Assembly: GCF_050948215.1 (NCBI RefSeq)
Contig: NC_135153.1
Span: 5,236,058 to 5,300,057, forward strand
Direction of reading: 5' to 3'
DNA length: 64,000 nt
Source: Halictus rubicundus
Taxonomy: Eukaryota; Arthropoda; Insecta; Hymenoptera; Halictidae
Part shown: piece after piece, positions 47,959 to 58,100 of the stretch
Layout: the number at the start of each line of letters is the position of its first letter
How positions within the stretch are numbered: position 1 is the stretch's first letter
Made by a program: the position numbers and the translations under genes
Notes under the pieces: model-generated
The model's input: only the letters and a program-made list of their open reading frames with translations
Told to the model about the DNA's origin: nothing
Databases searched by the model: none

Positions 47959-48419
47959 TGGCTGCAACTGGAGAAAAGACGATTTTTTTCCCGACAACTA
48001 TTGCTCCTCAAGATGTTCGAGTCATGTGATTATATTTGACCGCCATGTTTGCATCCAAAAAATTCGAGAAAGACTCTCTCAGGTAGATCGAACGAATACA
48101 AACGAGTAGACGTTCGGCGATTATAGTCTCAGCCTGCGAGATAACAGGTCTAGCGATTCGATGCTAAACTATTGTGACAATAATGGTTCACAATTATTGA
48201 CGTAACGCAATGAACACTTGCCTTTCGTTGAGAATCTGTAGCGCTGGTTCCATGAATATCGTTTGCGTAATGGGAGTATGGCTTTCTTCTCTTCCTCCAG
48301 AACACGGTAAAGTCTACTTCGGTTGGGGCCCCTCAAACGCTTGCTTCCCCCACCAACCTTTCTTTCGCGCCTTCGTCGCGTTTACTGGTGTCTCGTGTCT
48401 TCGTTGCCCCACCGTATGT

Positions 48420-48500
48420 ACGTAGCAATACACCGTCGCGCGTCGTAGCAATACACCGTCGCGCGTCGTAGCAATACACCGTCGCAGGTCGTAGCAATAC
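48420..48500. repeat. Tandem repeat, 23-bp unit
   Basis: Four consecutive units of about 23 bp, TAGCAATACACCGTCGCGCG plus TCG, with the last unit diverging. CpG-rich. Confidence 0.8.
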
Positions 48501-48816
48501 GCGACAGGCGAAGCGCGTCCTTTCTCGATGGTAACGGCGCTTACTGGAAGGGGACAGTGGGCGCTACGGTGGGGACGGTCTAATTGGTTTAATAAAGATC
48601 AATACAATAGCACAAAACATCCTGACATTATTAAAAACTGAATGACAATCACTAGACAAAGGATTTCTCAGATTTAATCGAGCAAATCTCTTGGGTAACG
48701 AAACGAATAATGTCCCTTCAATTTGAGTCCTCGGTTGAGCTACTGTTTGCAGTAATGATGGGAAGGTGGGAACATGTACAGTATGATGCGTTTTTAGCGG
48801 AATGAAGAAGAGGGAG

Positions 48817-48860
48817 AACGGGCCAACTGTGGCCCGCGGGCAGCGGGTTGGACAGCCCTG
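48817..48860 (-). mobile_element. Orphan hAT-like terminus
   Basis: The segment ends GGGTTGGACAGCCCTG; its complement CAGGGCTGTCCAACCC is the classic start of many hAT elements (established knowledge). No matching left end was found within several hundred bases, so only a terminus is claimed. Confidence 0.5.
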
Positions 48861-50089
48861 GTCTAAACTATCTCGTATTTACGTTGATGAACTTTCGTTA
48901 TCTCAATGTTACCTGTCTTGCGTCGCGTCTTTGTAGGTGTTTATAATTGTAAAATCACGCGGGGAAAAGGTTAATAATTCATTAGAAAAATACACGATCA
49001 CTGGGCAATTCTGGACGAGAAAGCTGCCAGACTCCCTCGGCGCGTTCGAGATTCGCGGAACGAGCCGTAGTTCCCCGAAGCCGACCAGTGTCCGGCGTTT
49101 TCGCTTTCGAAATAGTTGGCGAGCCTTAAGTTAAAAGTGCGCGACATTCGAAGAAGGATGCCGGTTTTGAACGGCGAACCGGATTGGGGAAGATGCCGGC
49201 GCGGCGTCGCGACGTCAAGACTGTGGCGTCAACTGGTCACGGTCTCGTCTCGTCTCGCCTCGGCATAGAAGAAATGTACAGAGCGGAGGCGGAGCCGGTC
49301 GACGGCCGCTCCGCCACGGGATTAATGTCTTAGTCAGACGTCTTAGGATTAATAACGGACTTAAAGTAATCAACGATGTTTAGACGTACGTATAAACTTT
49401 ACAATGCAACAGAGCCGAGCTCCGGTTCTCAACGTGATCCGCCTCGGTGACGGCGAGATGACGCGCCACGGTGATCGTCGCCCGACGACGACGACTACTT
49501 GCCTAACAGCTGCGTGTATTACGGCCAAATCGTCACACGATCATATTTCGTACTCTCGTTCCCGATTCTAATACCACGCACGCACGCACTGGACACAGGT
49601 GAGCACGGCCCGGGCTTTTGCTGGAACGACGCCGATTCGATCGGCAAATTATTTTCTATCGGCTCCCGATGATCGAACCCAGAGGAAGAAAATCAGTCTT
49701 GAGAATTTCAACGGGCCTCTCCGTCGTCCTGCGAGCGTCGCTCCGACTTGTTGAAAAGCAGCCGTCACAGAGTTGCCGTCGTCAAAGTCGAAAGAAAATT
49801 CGAAAGACGTTTTACTCGGTAGATAGATATGTAGATTGATTCCACTGATAAACAGTAGACTGTTACGAATGTAAGAACGCGCGTACCACTGTGTACGTAA
49901 TCGTCTGTTGCAATGTCTCGTAATAATAATAACCTATGCCTCTTTTCATATCAAGCATCGCGGTAAGAAAAGGGGAACACTACCTGGACGAAATGATGAC
50001 TAGTCAAAAAGAATAATAATCATATTTAAGAAACGTTCCTATTGCACAAAGTCAGATTAAATGGCGGACAATGCAGCTTTCTGTTCGAG
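48861..50089. other. Gene-free GC-richer stretch
   Basis: It contains a short TCTCGTCTCGTCTCGCCTCG run near 49242 and otherwise unique sequence. It may hold a promoter or a 5' non-coding exon of an unseen transcript, but nothing decisive was found. Confidence 0.35.
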
Positions 50090-50099
50090 ATTAGAGCTA

Positions 50100-51140
50100 G
50101 TACTTTTACCCGAGCATGTCAGATACCCGGGTACCCGAGTATCCATGAGACACCCTGTTAGAACAAAAATACCCGGGTATCTCATGAGATATCCGAGTTC
50201 CCGGGTAGCTGGTATATCATGAGACAGCCGAGTACCTACCCTGGTACCCGGTATTTCATGACTCAGTCGAGTACCCGGGTACCCGAGTATCTCATGAGGT
50301 CTCACAACTGGCTACTAGTGCACGAAACACGAATAGAATGATAGAGTAAAATATATTGGGATGTTGTCCATTTATCCAATACTTGATTACTCGGCGGACC
50401 AAGGAGGGCTCGAGTAATATTCGTATTATCTCGAGACAGAACCGAGTACCCGAGTACCCGATATCTCACGAGACAGCCGAGTACTCGGGTACCCTGTATC
50501 TCACGAGGCAGCCAAGTACCCGAGTACCCCGTATATCATGAAACAGCCAAGTACTCGAGTACCCGATATCTCACGAGACAGCCGAGTACTCGGGTACCCT
50601 GTATCTCATGAGGCAGCCAAGTACCCGAGTACCCCGTATATCATGAAACAGCCAAGTACTCGAGTACCCGATATCTCACGAGACAGCCGAGTACTCGGGT
50701 ACCCCGTGTCTCATGAGACAGCCAAGTACCCGAGTACCCCGTATAGCATGAGGCAGCCAAAAACCCGAGTACCCGATATCTCACGAGACAGCCGAGTACT
50801 CGGGTACCCCGTATCTCACGAGACAGCCAAGTACCCGAGTACCCGATATCTCACGAGACAGCCGTGTACTCGGGTACCCCGTGTCTCATGAGCCAGCCAA
50901 GTACCCGAGTACCCCGTATATCATGAAACAGCCAAGTACTCGAGTACCCGATATCTCACGAGACAGCCGAGTACTCGGGTACCCCGTGTCTCATGAGACA
51001 GCCAAGTACCCGAGTACCCCGTATAGCATGAGGCAGCCGAGTATTCGGGTACCTGGCAATCTCATGAGATACCCGAGTGCTCGCGTTTATTTACCCGAGT
51101 ATCTCATGGCATACCCGAGTACCCGGGTATCTCATAAGTC
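50100..51140. repeat. Minisatellite of palindrome-rich 35-bp units with 105-bp higher-order period
   Basis: About 30 units built on CAGCCAAGTACCCGAGTACC plus CCGTATATCATGAAA (35 bp). The region from about 50450 to 51060 is regular. Triplets of variant units recur every 105 bp, so in one frame a 35-residue peptide repeats exactly, which explains the long open frames at 50538-51228; these are not considered genes. The flank at 50100-50300 has irregular, partly inverted units. Each unit contains self-complementary cores such as TACTCGAGTA, GGTACCCGAGTACC and CTCATGAG. Confidence 0.9.
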
Positions 51141-51869
51141 TAATCTGCACTGGTCCAAAATATTTTTAATCAAAGGAACGGTTTTTGGAACGTTTCGCGT
51201 TGGAGCAGCTTGTATTTCATATTTGTGAATTCGAACAGCATACTCGTTGAAAATTGTGGAACTATGTTTGAATCGCTCGGCATAGAAGTAGTTCATTATA
51301 ATCGATACGATAACGAAACGAGAGCATGCGAAGCGAAAATGTGTATGGTCTAATTTTGAGAATTTTATCGTGACATTGATTCATGTGAATTACTCGGTAC
51401 AATTATTATGCAATTCGTGTACGATTTCGAATCTTTCTGCGACGCAGTGTCATGATCGATCAAGAGCAGTGTCACAAGAATGATGCGCGTTGCACAAGAA
51501 CGGGCGCTTGAATGTTCTGCCGTGTCGTAACGATTGGTTAGTCGATGACGCGGGATCTGATTGAAAGCGAGCATGGAACGCGGTTGCAGAAAATAACGAC
51601 GGACTTATCTAGAATCGAAGAACGAACAGTGTGGGCCAGCGCGACCAAAATAAATGCTCTCGGCTGCACGCTGCAGGGACAGACTATGCTAGCTTCGTGA
51701 CAATTAGTTACGCAATGATTCATGTCCCCAACGTAGCGTACAAGCTTCCGTGAAAAATTCTTATGCGATCGCTCGGATCTTTGTCACGTGAGGTTCAACT
51801 GTTTCACGAAAAGTACAAGATCGATAGAGATCAACTGGAATTTTTCAACGTTGTAGCATCGCCCGAAAC

Positions 51870-52247
51870 CAGTGCCGGATTTAGGGGGAGCGCATAGGGG
51901 CTACTAACCCAGAGCGGCAAATTTTTGGAAAAATACCAAACGCACAAGTCACGCTAATAAAAACGAATGAATAAAAATTTTAACCGATTTAAAAATAAAA
52001 ATGACGTATGAAATTACAAGAAATCATTTAAAGCCTACGGGAGGAGAATGCAAGTACCTAACTCCCCCATATCTGAAAAATAGGTTGAACAAAATTATGG
52101 TAGTACTGATGATTTTCTGCTGTATGCTACTGATAAACCTATGGGGAGAAAGCGTAAAAGGGATCGAGCGAGAAGGGAGTTTGCTCTTTAAGGTGAGCTG
52201 AGGTATAGAAGTAGCCCCTAGGTGGCACAAGTATAAATCCGCCATTG
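51870..52247. mobile_element. hAT-type MITE, older copy
   Basis: CAGTGCCGGATTTAGGGGGA at the left and TAAATCCGCCATTG at the right. The body is collinear with the element at 11251-11663 (GGAAAAATACCAAA and ATGAAATTACAAGAAATCA shared). The 8-bp flanks (CCCGAAAC, TCTGGAAG) no longer match well, so this insertion is older or was altered. Confidence 0.75.
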
Positions 52248-52429
52248 TCTGGAAGTTCAATAAACTCTCTAGAATCGGATCGTCGTTAGAATAAAAAAAC
52301 TATTCCATTCTTTAACATAATGCTTTCTTACATAATGCAATTGTTGCTATATCGCATAAAATTATTCCTGGTGACACAAGAATTCATCGAGGAATATCAA
52401 GATAATTTAAAGAAAATAAAAACGGTACC

Positions 52430-53632
52430 AATTCGCTTTGAACAAAAAAATTTGTTCACGGTCATATTTTTTGAGATTTTAAGGTCATCGAAGTTTTTTT
52501 TAATGGAATGATATATTTTTATTGTCGCTATATGATAGCCGAGGTCAAGACGAATCCAACGACCTGTAATATTATTACCTTCACATGGCCTTGAGTACGA
52601 AAAATTCATAAAAATAGGACACTTGATGTGAATAGTGAAATAACGACGACATGGTCCCCCTAGGGTTTCAAGAAATGTTCTTGAACCTTGATGAATGACT
52701 TTAAACACTCTTACAATAAATTGTAAACACTGATACAAATTCTTCTCCTTTTGGTGACTCTAATCAGTACGTTTAAGAAATTTATCGGGATTTATTCGAA
52801 TGTGAAAGACAACGTTATTTCTCTGAAACGGTGGTGTACAGTGATGCAGAAAAGATAGAAATGATTTCAGTTTATGGTGAGGCTAAAAGTAACTCAGTAC
52901 AAGCATCTCAACTGTACGCAGAGAGATACCCTGAGAGGAATTATCCTTCTCGACAAAGTTTTGATCGCATAGTTCAATTATTTTGTAAAACAGGGAGTAT
53001 TAAATCACTGAAAAGGAAACGATCAAAACCTACTACTGGAGAAGATGCCGAAACTTTTGTATTGGCTACAATCAATATTGATCCTACTGCAAGCTGTCGA
53101 AAAATTGGACGTTCTTTAGGCATTTCCAAAGCAAGTGTGTTCCGAATATTCATAAATTTCATCCATACCATATTTCCTAACAAACATCGGGAGCTTCATG
53201 GTAACGACTTTGAGAATCGTGTTGCTTTTTGTACATGGGCATTGCAGCAAATACAAAGAAACGAACATTTCTTTTATGACGTTCTCTTTACTGACGAAGC
53301 TATTTTTTCTAACCATGGACAACTGAATACAGGTAATATGCATTATTGGTGCAAAACCCGGAATGGCTTCGACAAGTTGTACACCAGCGTCCATGGAGTG
53401 TAAATGTGTATGGTGTGGAATCGTTGGTGATAACAAACTCAAGGTCACGTGAAGGTCATAACATTACAGTTCGTTGGATTCGTTTTGAACTCGGCAATCG
53501 ATAATAGAAATATACCATTCCATTTAAAGAAACTTCGATGACCTTGAAATCTCAAAAAATATCACCTTCAACCAATTTTTTTCCTATCATAATTTTTGCC
53601 CCTCTGAACCAACTAATATTTTCTTCTGACAT
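52430..53632 (+). mobile_element. Family F transposon with degenerate transposase
   Basis: Arms mirror each other: the left has TTTTTTGAGATTTTAAGGTC and TCGCTATATGATAGCCG, and the right has GACCTTGAAATCTCAAAAAA plus the outer TTTGCCCCTCTGAACCAACT. The transposase remnant lies between them. A one-armed relative sits at 16137-16400. Exact outer ends are uncertain on the left. Confidence 0.7.
52831..53480 (+). pseudogene. Broken Tc1/IS630-like transposase of family F
   Basis: The frame encodes an N-terminal helix-turn-helix region of the type common in arthropod transposons (GEAKSNSVQASQLYAERYPE), a second HTH (SCRKIGRSLGISKASVFRI), then HRELHGNDFENRVAFC and the start of the catalytic fold VLFTDEAIFSNHG with the expected Asp. 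Defects: the expected initiator is GTG rather than ATG. After NMHYWC the homologous reading (NPEWLRQVVHQRPWSVNVYG) continues in another frame, so there is a shift near 53350-53360. The rest of the catalytic domain (the last acidic residue) is missing. It is inactive. Superfamily placement rests on these motifs. Confidence 0.75.
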
Positions 53633-53998
53633 TTTTTTCTAAAGTAGCTTCGAGTGGAAAGGGTTAAAAGCTATTCTACGCTTTCATCTCATTTTTGCAA
53701 GAAGAATCGTCTCCGTCTCGATTGCAACACCAATTACGGATCACTCTATGGGTGACACAAAAGTGTGATAAACTAACCTTCGACAGACGAGAATATACAA
53801 AGAAGCCCAACACATACAATAATTTGAAGAAACGAGGCTCGCAATTAACAAGTTGCTGTAGAGTTGAATGCTAATCGTTGAAGGGAAGCTTGCATTTGCT
53901 GAGGAAAATTCCGATACAAGCTGAGCAGTCTTCGTTAATCATCCGACAGCGCAGACCGGGTCTATTTTGACCTAGAGCATCGCAATCGTCACTCGATC

Positions 53999-54190
53999 GC
54001 TCAGTTTTTGGCGAATTAACTAGACGAACAGCTACTATACTAAGAACAACAGAAAAATTAACGCTCAATTTCTGGCGAATTAATTGGACGAACAGCTACT
54101 ATACTAAGAACAACAGAAAAATTAACGCTCAGTTTCTGGCGAATTAATTGGACGAACAGCTACTATACTAAGAACAACGGAAAGATTTTT
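53999..54190. repeat. Three tandem 64-bp repeats
   Basis: GCTCAGTTTCTGGCGAATTA begins each unit at 53999, 54063 and 54127. Units continue with GACGAACAGCTACTATACTA and AGAACAACAGAAAAATTAAC and are nearly identical, which suggests recent duplication. Confidence 0.9.
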
Positions 54191-54706
54191 GTGATTAAAA
54201 AATTGATTCATACAACAGTGAATGGTCCTGGCAATCTTCAATTATGTAGTTAGAAGAAAGGTCCGCCAGCCAAGGGTTCAACGAAGACGATCGGACTAAG
54301 CACAGTTTGACTTGTCGAAGCGACGAACGACGTTTCCCAGGACGATACCCAGAGGAGGACGAAGCGTCCGTTTCGGTATGGAAACAGCCTGGGATCGTAA
54401 ACGGCGTCGTATCCGGCCGGTTTCCGGACGCTCAGAGGACTTTCCCGTGCTCTGTTCGTACGCTTAAGTCTTTGGTCTCGAATGGGTCGGCCGCCGGCGA
54501 ACGAGTCGCGGCGGTCTGAGCAAATTGTCGTTTGGCACGCACTCCTGCACGCGATTAAACTCATTCAACCACCGATCATTCACTCACTCGTCGCGTCCAC
54601 GCACGCACGCTCGTAATATTCTCGTTGCGTCACAGGCAAAGAGGGAAAAAGGTGATCGAGCGTCTAGACTAGGGCGATTACGATCGCCATACCGAATTAC
54701 TTTCGA

Positions 54707-54710
<4 letters not shown>

Positions 54711-54752
<42 letters not shown>
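54711..54752. repeat. (CT)n microsatellite
   Basis: Twenty-one uninterrupted CT dinucleotides, followed by TTCTCTGT. The serine/leucine and Arg/Glu frames through it are artefacts. Confidence 0.95.
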
Positions 54753-54758
<6 letters not shown>

Positions 54759-55133
54759 GTTCGCCTCGTTGCCTGCGAAAGGATTCGCGCGGCCACGAAC
54801 CCCAGCAACAAGAAGAATTTCAATTTTCACCTAATGTAATCGACAGAGAGAAGAAAAAGCGTGCGCTTCTTTCGCACGCTTCGCGATTTTTTTCTTAGAG
54901 AATTCTAACCTTGTTGGCAGCATTGAGACATTAGCCCCGATTGAGAAGGATTCATTTCACATAATCTGTGTTTTCTTTTTCCGTTCTTTGGACCACGGGG
55001 TGCGAATGTGGAATTGGGCGGTGGGTGGGGGTAGGGGCGGAGTGCGGGAGGCAGGGGAGGAACACAAAATTTGCCTACCGTGGGACACACACGGGACGTG
55101 CCGGTGGCACTCAGGGGAATTTGGGAGGGTGAA

Positions 55134-58100
55134 TTAAACAGCGATTGAGTAGTCGGAGGAGGGGTTGTTTTGGGTGCTCGGCCTTGACCACAGAGAGCTC
55201 CTCAGGCCGAGTTTCAGCTTCTTCAGGGAGTCGATGTCGCACTCGGCCTCGCTGAGCTCCGGCCGATCGGAACGATCGCCGTTCCCCGCCACTACGTTCC
55301 CCTGATTGCCTACGAACGTGGTCTCCGCAACCGATATCGGCGGCAATACCGTGCGTAGCGAGCTCCTGCTGGGAACATGCCATCTTGCGAGACGACCAAA
55401 GTGACACAGTTAGTAACATGGCGCGTGCGGCCGTCGCACAGTGTTCGATCGATTATAGGATACGGTAGAAAATGAATACAGTGTTTACTCGATATATGTC
55501 CAAAACATGGGTCCGGCCATGGACATATATCGGCAAGGAGATACTATTCTTTGATCCACGCGATCTTAAATTTCAAAGCCATAACATCATAACGTCATAA
55601 CACGATAGCATTTTTCGAGATGAATTCAACGACATATCACATTATATTATTCACTGTCGCAAAACATTAGAAATTATACTATAAATTTGTAACTTCTTAA
55701 GTAGGCAATGTCAGTGCATATTTGGTTGCCGGCTATTAGCTGTACACTGTAAACAAAGGTCGACCTTCTTATGTCTCCTTAAGTTTCTTAACGCTAAGCC
55801 GTTTCTTAACACTTTGTCTTAAAAGTGATTAATACATTATATTACTACTGTTTTACGAGAACAATTTTTTTAGATTTCATACTTCGAAAATTTAACTGTT
55901 TAGCATTGTCCCGAACACTGTGCGTCGCAATCAAAGTACCGGGGGAAAGGTGGAGGAAGGGGTGCTAATGTGGTCCCCCCGTTGGTAATACGGCCCTGTT
56001 GTAATTTTCGATATTACTGAGTAAAGGATCCAATTATTGTGGGGGCTATATTAATTATAGTTATTTTTAAAGCATAATGAATATTAAAAAAGAGATATTA
56101 AATGTTTTTCATTAAAATCAGTTAATATACAGTAAGGAGAAAAAAATGAATAAAATTTTAAGAAGAAACATAAAACTGAGGGGGGGGGGGTAAATTACCA
56201 CTCCTTTCTCTAGTGGATTAACTAAACCTTTTACTGTCAGCGGTCTAATCTATAAAAAGTTGTTGCATACTCCACTTCTTGACCTTTATACCTTGCAATA
56301 TAGTGCTGGACTAAATAATAAGAAATTAGAGATACCCTGTATATTAAATGATTGCAAAAGTTCGCGTCCGATTTTCAAAAATCTCAAGACCTTCTTTGGA
56401 GGAAAACCACGCAGTTTTTACAAAAAAGAAATCTACCATCTGGTAAAATATTCGAAAATAATTACAGAGAATGATGGTGACTGTATGCAATTAATTAATA
56501 TCGTAAAACAGTTATTTAAATGATTTATGTACATTGCACATTGTCTTATTATTTTGTTCAGCACTGCATCTCATGAGTCCAGTAAAATTTTTGTAATTGT
56601 TCACTTTCTACGACACTTTCTAGTGTAATATTTTGCACTCTAAAGGAAAATTGATAAAAATAATTATTTATTTGTTAATCACCTAGATCGTCCTCTTCGT
56701 GGGAGTGACTTCTGTTCTGACATGGGTGAGATGTCCGATGAAGTGCTCGACGTACCGTGATAAATGAAGTCGGAAACGGCCCGAACTGTAAGCGATATTG
56801 TGCAAGTTAGAATATTGTCAAATAATTGAATAGTACATGATATGTGCTTCAAGTTTTTGGCTTTATTTCGCAGAAATAAAAATAATAATTTAATCTTGAT
56901 TCAAGATAATATATAGCGCAATTTGTAGCTGGAGATATTTTCTAGCGCTTGCTACTCCCGATTTCATCCAGAAAACTCATCCAATGGCATAAAAATATTT
57001 GGATTCGACGGCATGCACATCGTTAATGTTTGGCCTACTTCTATCGCTTATATTACCAAATATCTGCATAATCTCGTCAGCTGATGACCAGCGCGTGCTA
57101 GATTGAACCTTTCTCTTCCGAATAAGCCCTTTTCCAGCGAAAAATATTCTCATATAAGGACGAAAAGTTGAGGTACGTAAGACCATTTTTCGCCTATTTT
57201 TGTCGGTAACGTGGTCACTCTACCTTATCGCGAATCTATGGATTCTTGGCTCTTAATCTTGTTTAGCATTAGAACTACCGAGCACTAAAAGTGACCAGTT
57301 TGTATTGCCTTTTAAAAATAACAAGACTGTATTTATAGAAACATTGCACGATTTTTTAAAATAAAATCTGTCATCTGAATGAATAAATGCTTCTAATAAG
57401 TGTCCACGAAAGCATCTTTAGAATCTGAATAATTATAAAATAAAGAAGTCCGGTAGTTTCAGTGTTAAGAGCTGATCAGGGTCTTGTCAATTGCGTAAGA
57501 TAATCAGAGAATCGAGGACATTTCGACATACTACGTTTCTATATTACATACTATGTTTCAGTTTGCCAGCGTCCAGCTGATTGGAAGACTCCGTGCGAGA
57601 GCTCGTCAGTTGATCCGGGTCAGACTCGCTCTCGTCGCTCTCGACGTCGCCCGGAGTTTGTTGTTTTCTCTGTTGTCGTCTCCTCGACGAAACGCTCTTC
57701 ATGCTCTACGATATCATAATCACTTTTTCCAAATGTTAAAAAGAACAACAAATATACATGCAAATATAATTCGTAATTTTCTAGATACGGAAAACTGTGT
57801 GGTACTGTTCGTCCACGTGAAGACAGTACGTCAGAAACTTGTAGGCAGCGTTGCTGCAAATATTCCCTCCGAGGGATACATGACGTAATGTTCCAACAGT
57901 TGTCCCATCAACGTACCGATAGTGGGGGTAACTAGTGACGTCACGATCCGTACTGTAGGATCGTGACAGGATTCCCACTCTCAGCACGATTCACGACTAC
58001 ACTATAGGCTCGCGACGTCATTAGGTCTTGACTATACAGTAGTCTCTCCGTAACTGTCTTAGTTACTGCGTTACAGCTTAGTAACTGCGAAGAAAGAGTA

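Noticed and set aside
50100..51140. CRISPR-like array
   Set aside because: The repeats are contiguous variants without unique spacers, in an insect nuclear context. It is a minisatellite.
50538..51228. Two long open frames encoding a repeated 35-residue peptide
   Set aside because: They are by-products of the 35-bp minisatellite, whose three-unit cycle is divisible by three.
54584..54839. Open frames with RERERER or SLSLSL runs
   Set aside because: They are translations of the (CT)n microsatellite.
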